Assembly (NCBI GenBank): GCA_919902665.1 | Contig: CAKKRK010000184.1 | Span: forward strand, 1 to 34,227 | DNA length: 34,227 nucleotides | Source of the DNA: Nitrospiraceae bacterium | GTDB lineage: Bacteria > Nitrospirota > Nitrospiria > Nitrospirales > Nitrospiraceae | Direction: 5' to 3' | Shown here: positions 6,952 to 17,277 of the stretch, piece after piece | Layout: the number at the start of each line of letters is the position of its first letter | How positions within the stretch are numbered: position 1 is the first letter of the stretch | The notes under the pieces: generated by a model | What the model saw: only the letters and a program-made list of their open reading frames with translations | Database searches by the model: none | What the model was told of the DNA's origin: nothing | Position numbers and translations under genes: made by a program

Positions 6952-8295
6952 ATGAGTATTGACACTGTTTGGCAAGAAGCATTGCAGTATATCCAGGCGA
7001 AAGTTCCTAAGCAGGTGTATGACACATGGTTTATACCGGTTCATCTCGACCGGATAGAAGACTCGACGGCGCATATTGGGGTTCCGAATAAGTTTTTTGG
7101 AGAATGGCTGAATGCTCATTATGGACCGCTATTAGCGGAAGCCATGGCCACGGCTCGTGGTGGAGGGCTGATGGGTGTTGCATTCACAGTCCGCCAAAAG
7201 AGCACTGTGCAGGAGGTTGAACCACAGAGTGTTGTGACTGCGCCGAGAGGTGTCGCCCAGCCAAAGCCGCGACGGGGAATCCAGCTCAACCCAAAATATA
7301 TATTTAAGAAATTCGTAGTCGGTGCCGGCAACCAATTTGCTCATGCGGCCTGTATGGCTGTAGCGGAACAGCCAGGACAGACCTATAACCCGCTCTTTAT
7401 TTATGGAGGGGTGGGACTCGGGAAGACCCACCTCTTAAACGCCATTGGAAATCATGTCGCTGAAAAGAGTGATCTAAGAATCGCCTATCTGACGACAGAG
7501 CAATTTACTAATGAGGTCATCAACTCCATTCGATATGACAAAATGATGGATTTACGGAAACGATATCGACATATCGATATGTTGATGATCGACGATATCC
7601 AGTTTCTGGTCGGGAAAGAACGCACACAGGAAGAATTCTTCCATACCTTCAATGCCTTATATGAGGGACATAAGCAGATTGTTCTCTCAAGTGATCGGTT
7701 TCCTAAGGATATGCCGGATATCGAAGAGCGTCTACGATCTCGGTTCGAATGGGGATTGATTGCAGACTTGCAGCCGCCGGATGTGGAGACCCGCATTGCC
7801 ATCCTGAGAAAAAAATCTGAAGATGATGGCCTTAAACTGCCAGAAGATGTCATCCAGTTCCTATCGATCACGATGAAGAACAATATCCGTGAATTGGAAG
7901 GCAGCTTGGTTCGACTAGGTGCTTATGCCTCGCTGACCGGGCAGGTGATAAGCCTTGATCTTGCTAAGACTGTCTTGCGCGATGTCATTGGGGATAAGAA
8001 AAAGATCGTTGCGATGGATGATATTCAAGAGGCGGTCTGTACACAATTCCATGTGAAGATGACGGAGTTGAAATCTCGCCGCAGGAGTAAGACGCTCGTA
8101 CATCCTCGACAGATCGCAATGTATTTATGTCGAGAGCTGACTGATTCATCGTACCCCGAAATCGGGCGCCAATTTGGCGGTAAAGATCATACGACCATCA
8201 TTCACGCCTGTCGCCAGGTCACAAAGGCCAAGGAAACCAACACGGTGTTGCAGGCAACGCTTGAAACATTGAAAGAGCAAATTCTTCGTAGTTAA
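6952..8295 (+). CDS. dnaA: chromosomal replication initiator protein DnaA
   Basis: This AAA+ ATPase of 447 residues binds DnaA boxes and opens oriC. Domain I (1-80) starts MSIDTVWQEALQYI. A short linker leads to the ATPase core with Walker A GGVGLGKTH (about 152-160) and Walker B MLMIDDIQF (about 211-219). The C-terminal DNA-binding domain carries the signature FGGKDHTTIIHA. The length is normal with a short domain II. The ATG lies 15 bp after the last DnaA-box-like site. No strong Shine-Dalgarno sequence precedes it. dnaN follows after 23 bp, probably in the same operon. Confidence 0.97.
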   Translation: MSIDTVWQEALQYIQAKVPKQVYDTWFIPVHLDRIEDSTAHIGVPNKFFGEWLNAHYGPLLAEAMATARGGGLMGVAFTVRQKSTVQEVEPQSVVTAPRGVAQPKPRRGIQLNPKYIFKKFVVGAGNQFAHAACMAVAEQPGQTYNPLFIYGGVGLGKTHLLNAIGNHVAEKSDLRIAYLTTEQFTNEVINSIRYDKMMDLRKRYRHIDMLMIDDIQFLVGKERTQEEFFHTFNALYEGHKQIVLSSDRFPKDMPDIEERLRSRFEWGLIADLQPPDVETRIAILRKKSEDDGLKLPEDVIQFLSITMKNNIRELEGSLVRLGAYASLTGQVISLDLAKTVLRDVIGDKKKIVAMDDIQEAVCTQFHVKMTELKSRRRSKTLVHPRQIAMYLCRELTDSSYPEIGRQFGGKDHTTIIHACRQVTKAKETNTVLQATLETLKEQILRS

Positions 8296-8318
8296 GAGCT
8301 TCCCGGGGAGAATTCTCT

Positions 8319-9446
8319 ATGAAAATACGTATTGGGCGAGATGAATTATTGACGGGACTTCAGCGAGTCCAAGGTGTCGTGGAGAAACGAAATACGATGC
8401 CGATTCTGTCCAATATCTTGTTGGAAGCCAAGCAGGATGGGGTGGAAATTGTCGCAACCGACCTCGAAATTGGATTACGAGGTCTGTACAAGGGAACCGT
8501 TCTCTCGACTGGTGGTGTCACCATCTCAGCCAGAAAATTATACGAGATCGTCAAAGAGTTACCCCCTGGCGACATCGAACTGACGTCGACGGATAACAAC
8601 TGGACGACCATCCAAGCCGGGAAGAGCCAATTCAAAGTTGTTGGCCTTCCCAGTAGCGAATATCCTGCACTGCCAACCATCGAGCGCGAGGGATTGACAC
8701 CGCTCTCAGGAGAGGGCCTTCTGGAATTGATCCGGAAGACACTCTTTGCCGCCGGGGATAACGATGCTCGATATATCTTGAACGGCCTCTTGGTCACTCT
8801 CGTTGCGACCGACAAGAAAACCTCGCTGCGATTAGTCGGCACAGATGGCCATCGTTTGGCAGTGGCGGAGCAAGAAGTCGGCAAGGCCGGTAATAAAGGT
8901 GTACCACAGGAAATGAAAGCCATCATACCGAAGAAGGCGGCGCATGAAATCCGCCGTCTCTTGGAGGAGGGCGTCGATGCCGAACCGCTCATCGGTTTCT
9001 CGAAAAACCTCATGATCTTCCGAAAGAGCGGGTTGCTGCTGACCTCTCGGTTGATGGAAGGCAACTATCCGAACTACCAACAAGTTATCCCAAAAGAAAG
9101 TGGCAAGAAGATCAGCGTCAGTCGAAGTGAATTGGAGAGCGCGCTGCGTCGGGTGTCTGTACTGGCTAAGGATAAAGCCAGCGCGGTAAAGGTTTCCTTC
9201 GCATCCGATAAGATGACCTTGTTTTCCAGCAGTCCGGATTACGGGGAAGCCATGGAAGAATTGCCAGCTCACTATGAAGGAGAGGCCATCCAGACGGGAT
9301 TCAATGCCCGGTACCTGTTGGATGTCTTCAGCGTGATGGATGGGGAAACCCTCTCGCTTCAGATGGACACTCCGCTCAGTCCCTGTCTGATTCAGGAACC
9401 GGAAAGCCCGGGGTTCAAATGTGTGGTCATGCCCATTAAGATTTAA
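8319..9446 (+). CDS. dnaN: DNA polymerase III beta subunit (sliding clamp)
   Basis: This 375-residue protein forms the ring-shaped clamp that tethers DNA polymerase III. It starts MKIRIGRDELLTGLQRVQGV, contains NTMPILSNILLEA in domain I, and ends YLLDVFSVMDGETLSLQM followed by CVVMPIKI. That C-terminus lines the hydrophobic pocket for clamp-binding motifs. The three clamp domains are spread evenly over the length. GGGGAG upstream of the ATG serves as ribosome-binding site. It lies 23 bp after dnaA. recF, which often follows dnaN, is absent, and gyrB comes next. Confidence 0.97.
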   Translation: MKIRIGRDELLTGLQRVQGVVEKRNTMPILSNILLEAKQDGVEIVATDLEIGLRGLYKGTVLSTGGVTISARKLYEIVKELPPGDIELTSTDNNWTTIQAGKSQFKVVGLPSSEYPALPTIEREGLTPLSGEGLLELIRKTLFAAGDNDARYILNGLLVTLVATDKKTSLRLVGTDGHRLAVAEQEVGKAGNKGVPQEMKAIIPKKAAHEIRRLLEEGVDAEPLIGFSKNLMIFRKSGLLLTSRLMEGNYPNYQQVIPKESGKKISVSRSELESALRRVSVLAKDKASAVKVSFASDKMTLFSSSPDYGEAMEELPAHYEGEAIQTGFNARYLLDVFSVMDGETLSLQMDTPLSPCLIQEPESPGFKCVVMPIKI

Positions 9447-12008
<2,562 letters not shown>

Positions 12009-12095
12009 CGTTATTCACTCATCGTGGATCACAAGAGAACACACCGACTACATCCTTACGTTTCACATTTCACGAGTAACGATTAATGAGGAAAT

Positions 12096-14573
12096 ATGCC
12101 CCCTGATGAGCGCTTAGGCCACATCGCGATAGAAGACGAGATGAAGTCGTCATACCTCGATTATGCGATGAGCGTCATCGTAGGACGCGCATTGCCCGAC
12201 GTCCGCGATGGGCTCAAGCCGGTCCATCGCCGCATCCTGTTCGGTATGAACGAAATGGGCCTCGCCTCCAATCGGACCTACCGCAAGTCAGCCAAGATCG
12301 TGGGCGAGATCATGGGCAACTATCATCCCCACGGTGATACGGCCATTTACGATACCCTCGTACGGATGGCGCAGAACTTCAACATGCGTTATCCCCTCGT
12401 CGATGGCCAAGGGAACTATGGATCGATGGACGGCGATTCAGCGGCCGCGATGCGCTACACCGAAGCGCGCATGACCAAACTCGCCGAAGAGATGCTGGCC
12501 GACATCGACAAGGAAACGGTCGACTTCGGTCCGAACTACGACGAATCGAGACAGGAGCCACTGGTGTTGCCGAGCAGGGTGCCGAATCTCCTCATTAACG
12601 GAGCGGGCGGCATCGCGGTCGGCTATGCCACGAATATTCCGACGCACAACATTGCTGAGATCATCGATGGATTGCTTCTGCTGTTGGAGAATCCAGACGT
12701 CACGATCGCCCAGTTAATGAAGAAGATCCCGGGGCCTGATTTTCCAACGGCTGGGTTCATCTACGGCATGAGCGGGATCAAGTCAGCTTATGAGACCGGT
12801 CGGGGTCTCTTGAAGTTGCGGGCAAAAGTCGTGGTAGAGATCGATGAACGCACCGACCGCGAACGGCTCCTTGTGACGGAGATTCCGTATCAAGTCAATA
12901 AAGTGTCATTGATCAAAAAAATTGCCGAGCTGGTTCAGGAAGACCGGATCAAAGGCATTTCCGATTTGCGAGATGAGTCATCGGACCGTGAGGGGGTCCG
13001 GGTGGTCATCGAGCTCAAGCGAGGTGAAATCCCGCTGGTCGTGTTGAATAATCTGTACAAACACACCCCTCTTGAAACCACCTTCGGCGTCATCATGCTG
13101 GCGCTGGTCAACAATCGTCCAGAAGTCCTGAATCTCAAACAAATTCTGCATCATTTCCTCGATCACCGACGGGAAGTCGTCGTCCGCCGCACCGCCTACG
13201 AGTTGCGCAAGGCGGAAGAGCGGGCGCATATCCTCGAAGGGCTCAAGATCGCACTCGACAATCTCGATGCCGTGATCGCTCTCATACGTCGGTCGCAATC
13301 GCCGGACGAAGCACGGGCCGGGTTGATGCGCGAGTTTGGCCTTACCGAAATCCAGGCTAGTGCGATCCTTGACATGCGGCTCCAGCGCTTAACGCAGCTT
13401 GAGCGGACGAAACTCGTCGAAGAGTACCAAGACGTGCTGAAGCAAATCGAGTATTTGAAGTCCATCCTCGCCAACCGGGAACTGGTCCAGACGATCATTA
13501 AGGACGAGCTGACCGAAATTCGGGAAGCGTATAAGGACGAGCGGCGGACACAGATCGTCAAGGAAGAGGCGGAAATCACTCTGGAAGATCTGATTGCAGC
13601 AGAAGAAGTGATCGTCACGATTTCTCATGCCGGATATATCAAACGAAATGCCGTGTCGCTCTATCGTGCCCAGCGACGAGGAGGAAAAGGCAAGATCGGC
13701 ATGGGGATCAAGGAGGAAGATTTCGTCGTGAATCTCTTCACGGCCTCCACACATGATTCACTGCTCTTTTTCACGGATGCCGGCAAGGTGTATTGGTTAA
13801 AGGTCCATGAAATTCCTGAGGCCAGCCGTGCTGCAAAGGGCAAAGCGCTCGTCAATCTGCTCGCGCTGTCGAGTAATGAAAAGGTCACGGCCACATTGCC
13901 GGTGAAAGAGTTCAGGGACGACCGGTATATCGTGATGGGCACCAAGAAGGGCATCATCAAAAAGACGGAACTGTCCGCGTTCAGCAATCCACGGCAAGGC
14001 GGGATCATCGCCTTGGGACTTGAGAGCGGCGATAAGCTGATCAGTGTTCAACTGACCGATGGACAGCGGGAAATTCTTCTCGGGACACGGCAGGGCCTCA
14101 CCATTCGATTCAAAGAAGAAGAGGTGAGATCCATGGGCCGGACGGCGTATGGGGTGAAAGGGATCACCCTCGAAGAGGGAAACGAAGTTATCGGCATGGA
14201 AACCATCACCCCGGATTCCACGACATCCATTTTGACCGTCACGGAAGGTGGCTACGGCAAACGAACACCTGTGGGTGAATACCGTATCCAGGGTCGTGGC
14301 GGCAAAGGCATCATCAGCGTCAAGACGACGGAGCGAAACGGTCTGGCGGTGGGATTTCTTCAAGTACGAGATGACGACCAAATCATGTTGATGGCGGCGC
14401 AAGGGAAGGTACTCCGTTGCAAAGTTGACGATATCCGTGAGATTGGCCGGAATACTCAAGGTGTCCGCATTCTCGACCTCGACGGCGAAGGAGATCGAGT
14501 GGTGGGCGTCGCCAGATTGGCGGAAGTGATCGAACGAGAGGACGCGGGTTCGGAAGACACCCCCGAAGCCTAA
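12096..14573 (+). CDS. gyrA: DNA gyrase subunit A
   Basis: This breakage-reunion subunit has 825 residues. The catalytic tyrosine is Tyr121 in AAAMRYTEARM. The quinolone region reads HPHGDTAIYDTLVRMAQ, with Thr82 at the position of E. coli Ser83 and Asp86 at that of Asp87. The GyrA box QRRGGKG (about 526-532) shows it is gyrase rather than topoisomerase IV. It is followed by the six-bladed DNA-wrapping domain and an acidic tail. TGAGGAAAT precedes the ATG. It is downstream of gyrB, and a one-pass membrane protein follows after 25 bp. Confidence 0.96.
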   Translation: MPPDERLGHIAIEDEMKSSYLDYAMSVIVGRALPDVRDGLKPVHRRILFGMNEMGLASNRTYRKSAKIVGEIMGNYHPHGDTAIYDTLVRMAQNFNMRYPLVDGQGNYGSMDGDSAAAMRYTEARMTKLAEEMLADIDKETVDFGPNYDESRQEPLVLPSRVPNLLINGAGGIAVGYATNIPTHNIAEIIDGLLLLLENPDVTIAQLMKKIPGPDFPTAGFIYGMSGIKSAYETGRGLLKLRAKVVVEIDERTDRERLLVTEIPYQVNKVSLIKKIAELVQEDRIKGISDLRDESSDREGVRVVIELKRGEIPLVVLNNLYKHTPLETTFGVIMLALVNNRPEVLNLKQILHHFLDHRREVVVRRTAYELRKAEERAHILEGLKIALDNLDAVIALIRRSQSPDEARAGLMREFGLTEIQASAILDMRLQRLTQLERTKLVEEYQDVLKQIEYLKSILANRELVQTIIKDELTEIREAYKDERRTQIVKEEAEITLEDLIAAEEVIVTISHAGYIKRNAVSLYRAQRRGGKGKIGMGIKEEDFVVNLFTASTHDSLLFFTDAGKVYWLKVHEIPEASRAAKGKALVNLLALSSNEKVTATLPVKEFRDDRYIVMGTKKGIIKKTELSAFSNPRQGGIIALGLESGDKLISVQLTDGQREILLGTRQGLTIRFKEEEVRSMGRTAYGVKGITLEEGNEVIGMETITPDSTTSILTVTEGGYGKRTPVGEYRIQGRGGKGIISVKTTERNGLAVGFLQVRDDDQIMLMAAQGKVLRCKVDDIREIGRNTQGVRILDLDGEGDRVVGVARLAEVIEREDAGSEDTPEA

Positions 14574-14598
14574 TTCCACCGAGCCGTGTAGTTGTTCC

Positions 14599-15216
14599 AT
14601 GCACGAGGAAGCGACTTCTCCTATGTCTCCGTCTTCCTCCGGTCCCACAACCAAGAAGCCGATGGATATCGTCGTCAAGATCGCACTGAGCGTCTTTGTG
14701 GGATCTTTCGCCTTGATCTGGGGGGGTATGTACCTCAGCCGCCCCGATCGATCGATTCCCCCCTATACGGTCGGTGCACAATCAAGCCAGACCGTCACCA
14801 CGGACGTTCCCCGCGGAACCACCGATGAGGAGATCGAATCGCTGGTGAAGCGTTTTCGAAAGGTCGGCCACCAAACGCACGATTTCGCTCCCATGAAGAT
14901 CCACCCCACCACTCCAGGCGATCCCAGTGGTTGGTATAGACAGATCACGATTTACGTGTTCGACGACCACGGATGGACCGATCCAGAGGTGCTGGCGAAG
15001 TATTTGGCTGGGGATGCGACAGTCATCAACGACTATGAACGGCACATGCGCGGGTATTATCGATTGCAGGATCAGGAAGAAGAGGGAGGCGTGGGACCTA
15101 TCCCTAAGAATGGCCACATCTCCAACAACACACGGATCCTCTTCAAGGGACGCGTGACGGACTCTTTGCCGGTGGAGGCGGAGCCTGCACAAGGTAAGCC
15201 GATATCACCTTTCTAA
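14599..15216 (+). CDS. one-pass membrane protein of unknown function
   Basis: This 205-residue protein has a polar N-terminus of about 22 residues and one transmembrane helix (about 25-45, KIALSVFVGSFALIWGGMYL). A periplasmic domain follows, containing DDHGWTDPEVLAKYLAGDAT and NDYERHMRGYYRL. I do not recognise the family. The start could also be the ATG at 14623, as neither has a strong ribosome-binding site. It follows gyrA closely and may be co-transcribed. Its last 74 bp overlap the 3' end of the DciA-like gene on the other strand. Confidence 0.75.
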   Translation: MHEEATSPMSPSSSGPTTKKPMDIVVKIALSVFVGSFALIWGGMYLSRPDRSIPPYTVGAQSSQTVTTDVPRGTTDEEIESLVKRFRKVGHQTHDFAPMKIHPTTPGDPSGWYRQITIYVFDDHGWTDPEVLAKYLAGDATVINDYERHMRGYYRLQDQEEEGGVGPIPKNGHISNNTRILFKGRVTDSLPVEAEPAQGKPISPF

Positions 15217-15646
15217 AGTGCTCACGGAGCGCAGGATCTTGAATGACAGTGGTATGTGAGCACACCTCAGCTGAAGATTCTCCTGGCTGAGGTGACCCAA
15301 GATCGGTGGTGAGAGGTGCGGAAGACGCCTCCGACGAGGCGGGAAGCTCTCCGACCCGACCCGCAATGTCGGCCACACACTCGGTCCCGAACTCTGCCTG
15401 CAGCTTCGTTAAGAGCGCCGGCTTGAGGAACGTCAACTGTTGGAGCCAGACGGAATTTCTGACGACGAGGTAGAGCTTCTTGAAGCGAATCTGAGCCGGC
15501 CAGGTATGAGACGCCATGGGCTCGCCCACGAGCTCATGCCAACGACGCTGCAAGCGAAGTTCCAGCAGTCGTGATTCAAGACCAAGCCGCTTGGAAAGAC
15601 CGGACAGGATGCTCCCAAAGGAATCGAGTGTGCGAGGGCCAGCCAT
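15143..15646 (-). CDS. dciA: DUF721 / DciA-like protein
   Basis: This 167-residue protein belongs to the DUF721 family, whose member DciA helps load the replicative helicase in bacteria that lack DnaC/DnaI. The family core is in the first 100 residues: RRWHELVGEPMASHTWP, then KLYLVVRNSVWLQQL and FLKPALLTKL. The tail of about 60 residues is low in order and rich in Ser/Pro. It sits a few kb from dnaA, which fits a replication role. It converges on the membrane-protein gene with a 74-bp overlap, so the two tails are coded on both strands. smpB starts divergently 52 bp away. Confidence 0.8.
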   Translation of the reverse strand: MAGPRTLDSFGSILSGLSKRLGLESRLLELRLQRRWHELVGEPMASHTWPAQIRFKKLYLVVRNSVWLQQLTFLKPALLTKLQAEFGTECVADIAGRVGELPASSEASSAPLTTDLGSPQPGESSAEVCSHTTVIQDPALREHFRKVISAYLVQAPPPPAKSPSRVP

Positions 15647-15698
15647 GTGGCATCATAGGCGGTAGCGGAGAAATAGATCAAGGCGTCGGTGTCGAGTT

Positions 15699-16172
15699 AT
15701 GGCTAAAGAGACTGAAGATCAGGGGAAGGTCGTGGCTACCAATCGGAAGGCCTACCACGATTATTTTATCGAAGAAAAGTTCGAGGCCGGAATTGTGCTC
15801 AAGGGCACCGAAGTGAAATCACTTCGGGACAAGCGAGTAAACTTACAAGACAGTTATGCGGACGTCAAAGAGGGCGAGGTTTTTCTCCATCATTGCCATA
15901 TCAGTCCCTATAGTCACGGCAACATGATGAACCACGACCCGATCAGGACCCGCAAATTGCTCCTGCATCGAAAGGAGATCAACAAGCTCCTGGGGAAAAC
16001 TCAGCAGAAGGGCCTTACATTGATCCCGCTCCGCATCTATTTTTCTGAGCGGGGCCAGGTCAAGGTCGAACTGGGGTTAGCCAAAGGGAAGAAGCAACAT
16101 GATCGTCGAGAATCGATCAAAGCTCGGGAAGCTGGCAGAGAAGTGGAACGAGCGATCAAAGAACGAAAGTAG
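15699..16172 (+). CDS. smpB: SsrA-binding protein SmpB
   Basis: SmpB binds tmRNA and brings it to stalled ribosomes for trans-translation. The 157-residue protein has the family core: [20 protein letters not shown], then [14 protein letters not shown] and [21 protein letters not shown]. The basic C-terminal tail [20 protein letters not shown] reaches the mRNA channel. Length is normal. It is divergent from the DciA-like gene. The tmRNA gene (ssrA) is not recognisable in this window. Confidence 0.96.
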   Translation: MAKETEDQGKVVATNRKAYHDYFIEEKFEAGIVLKGTEVKSLRDKRVNLQDSYADVKEGEVFLHHCHISPYSHGNMMNHDPIRTRKLLLHRKEINKLLGKTQQKGLTLIPLRIYFSERGQVKVELGLAKGKKQHDRRESIKAREAGREVERAIKERK

Positions 16173-16191
16173 GGTGGAAGCTCCCTCTTCG

Positions 16192-16207
16192 GTCAACGCG
16201 CGTTGAC
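16192..16207. promoter_or_regulatory. perfect 16-bp palindrome GTCAACGCGCGTTGAC
   Basis: The palindrome begins 19 bp after the smpB stop codon. With no loop and no T-run it is more like a protein-binding site than a terminator. No gene start lies close to it. Confidence 0.4.
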
Positions 16208-16387
16208 GATTAAGAAACCTCTCCGCTTTCACCTCAACGAACTCGGCCGACACAACTAGGAAATCCTACCGTGCCCACCCCATGGGTGGCGGATGCCATA
16301 CAGGGCGTGGGCAGTTATATCGGTACGAGCGGCTGCTCGGTGTCCTACCTCGAAGGAACAACGGCCTTCTCTTCTCTAGTCGAGAGA

Positions 16388-16401
16388 GGAGACGGTTCTC
16401 C
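16388..16401 (-). terminator. small hairpin after micro-gene 1
   Basis: On the minus strand GGAGA-ACCG-TCTCC follows the micro-gene stop at once. A second small stem (TCTCT/AGAGA) comes next. There is no T-run, so termination is uncertain. Confidence 0.3.
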
Positions 16402-16405
16402 TTAA

Positions 16406-16489
16406 CTATTTACGGTCAAGGTACACGGCCTTATACATCACTCCAAGAACAGCAGTCAGGGCGAGCAACGCAAAGAATATCGTCATCAT
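16406..16489 (-). CDS. micro-protein 1: 27-residue single-helix membrane peptide
   Basis: The frame is ATG ATG ACG to TAG. The peptide starts MMTIFFALLALTAVLGV and ends MYKAVYLDRK: one hydrophobic helix of about 17 residues, then a short basic tail. A near-perfect Shine-Dalgarno sequence AAAGGAGGTGA (16506-16496) lies about 9 nt before the ATG, strong evidence that it is translated. A promoter-like module with a 24-bp palindrome lies upstream. Micro-protein 2 has the same size, layout and promoter module, and both share G-V-x-Y followed by a short tail with a basic last or near-last residue. It resembles known small inner-membrane regulators only in general form. The function is unknown. Confidence 0.7.
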   Translation of the reverse strand: MMTIFFALLALTAVLGVMYKAVYLDRK

Positions 16490-16518
16490 AGATCTTCACC
16501 TCCTTTCACCTGATGAAA

Positions 16519-16576
16519 AGTATAGCTCTCGACTATGAAGGGTCTGTGATGAAATCATGAAGAATTCTTCATGATT
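16519..16576 (-). promoter_or_regulatory. operator-promoter module of micro-gene 1
   Basis: A perfect 24-bp palindrome spans 16553-16576, with core TGAAGAATTCTTCA (16558-16571) and arms AATCA/TGATT. Reading leftwards, 33 nt separate the core from the -10 box TATACT (16524-16519). TCATCA and CTTCAT occur within those 33 nt at positions 6-11 and 18-23. There is no good -35 box, which suggests an activator-dependent promoter. The same layout precedes micro-gene 2. Confidence 0.7.
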
Positions 16577-16984
16577 CGGCAACCGAACCGCACGCCAACT
16601 GATCGGCGAGTGACACCAGCAAGTGATGGATATCGTGAAACTCTTCGAAGACGAACTGCCCGAATAATGAGGCTGTGTCTAGAAAGCCGTAGTTCTCAGG
16701 TAGGGACTGACTTGTAGGATGATGATGGGGGCAGCACCAGACTGCATGACCTGTCTGATCGGGATCTGCGAACTAACAAGGACCCAGGGCGACACCGAAC
16801 CAGACGCCTGTGATGTTGCGGTATGACTAATCGAGATCACAACACGACTCACAGACCATGTGGAAACCGCTTCCTCTGTCGGGGGCGAGCACGAGTCACA
16901 AATGTGTACGTGACTGGCAAGCATGACCTTCTCTGCTCAGCCCCCGTCTCCAGCAGGTCGCTCCACAGCATCGTCCGAGTCGGG
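16577..16984. other. 408-bp spacer between micro-gene 2 and the micro-gene 1 operator
   Basis: A minus-strand frame of 81 codons (16924-16679) is open here with AGAAGG before its ATG. Its composition (rich in Ser, Thr, Val) and lack of any recognisable motif leave it unsupported. I see no RNA gene, no terminator with a T-run and no third copy of the palindrome. Confidence 0.3.
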
Positions 16985-17065
16985 TCACCGGCTCGCAAGC
17001 TGCAACATCGCGTATAACACTCCGAATATGGCGACCAATAAGAACACTTCGATAAAGGAAATCAT
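16985..17065 (-). CDS. micro-protein 2: 26-residue single-helix membrane peptide
   Basis: The minus-strand frame starts ATG ATT TCC and ends at TGA 16987-16985. The peptide begins MISFIEVFLLVAIFGV and ends LYAMLQLASR. It is a single hydrophobic helix with an acidic residue near the start and a terminal Arg. A purine-rich GGGGGTGA ribosome-binding site lies about 10 nt upstream. It lies 212 bp past the histidine-kinase stop. Its own operator-promoter module means it can be expressed apart from the kinase operon. It appears to be a divergent paralogue of micro-protein 1. The function is unknown. Confidence 0.65.
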   Translation of the reverse strand: MISFIEVFLLVAIFGVLYAMLQLASR

Positions 17066-17097
17066 GATTGTTGTTCACCCCCTTTCGCTTTCCTACC

Positions 17098-17155
17098 TAT
17101 ATACGCCTCCAAGATGAAGCAGCCATGATGAGACTGTGAAGAATTCTTCATGATG
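17098..17155 (-). promoter_or_regulatory. operator-promoter module of micro-gene 2
   Basis: The palindrome core TGAAGAATTCTTCA (17137-17150) is identical to that of module 1, with the right arm TGAT also kept. Reading leftwards, exactly 33 nt lie between the core and TATATA (17103-17098). TCATCA and CTTCAT occur at the same offsets (6-11 and 18-23) as in module 1. Confidence 0.7.
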
Positions 17156-17277
17156 TGTGCCCCTTCTACGCTGGTGACAAGGGTCAGTTCACCACAACAC
17201 GACCCACGGCGAACGAACCTAGAGTTTGTGGAATCTACGACTCAGATTGTGGCGAGGGGGTCAGGATTCTAAAAGGC

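Larger units (their letters stand above)
16173..16405. other. gene-free spacer after smpB
   Basis: No coding frame is convincing here. The stretch can fold: CCCACCC/GGGTGG at about 16276-16290 and GAGC/GCTC around 16330. A structured transcript is possible, but I recognise no RNA family. The 16-bp palindrome at 16192-16207 and the hairpin at 16388-16401 are listed separately. Confidence 0.3.

Noticed and set aside
7629..7642. GGAAGAATTCTTCC, a palindrome like the micro-gene operators, inside dnaA
   Set aside because: It is explained by the conserved protein segment QEEFFHTF and lacks the TCATCA/CTTCAT/-10 layout. I treat it as chance.
13196..13618. 140-codon minus-strand frame inside gyrA (and similar frames in gyrB, dnaN and the ABC-F gene)
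   Set aside because: They are antisense shadows of strongly conserved genes with biased codon use.
16260..16400. Possible structured RNA or riboswitch after smpB
   Set aside because: Several short stems can be drawn but none matches a family I know (tmRNA, 6S, SRP), and no gene follows for it to control.
16679..16924. 81-codon minus-strand frame between the micro-genes
   Set aside because: It has an AGAAGG before its ATG, but the composition is not protein-like and no motif is seen. Kept only as a note.
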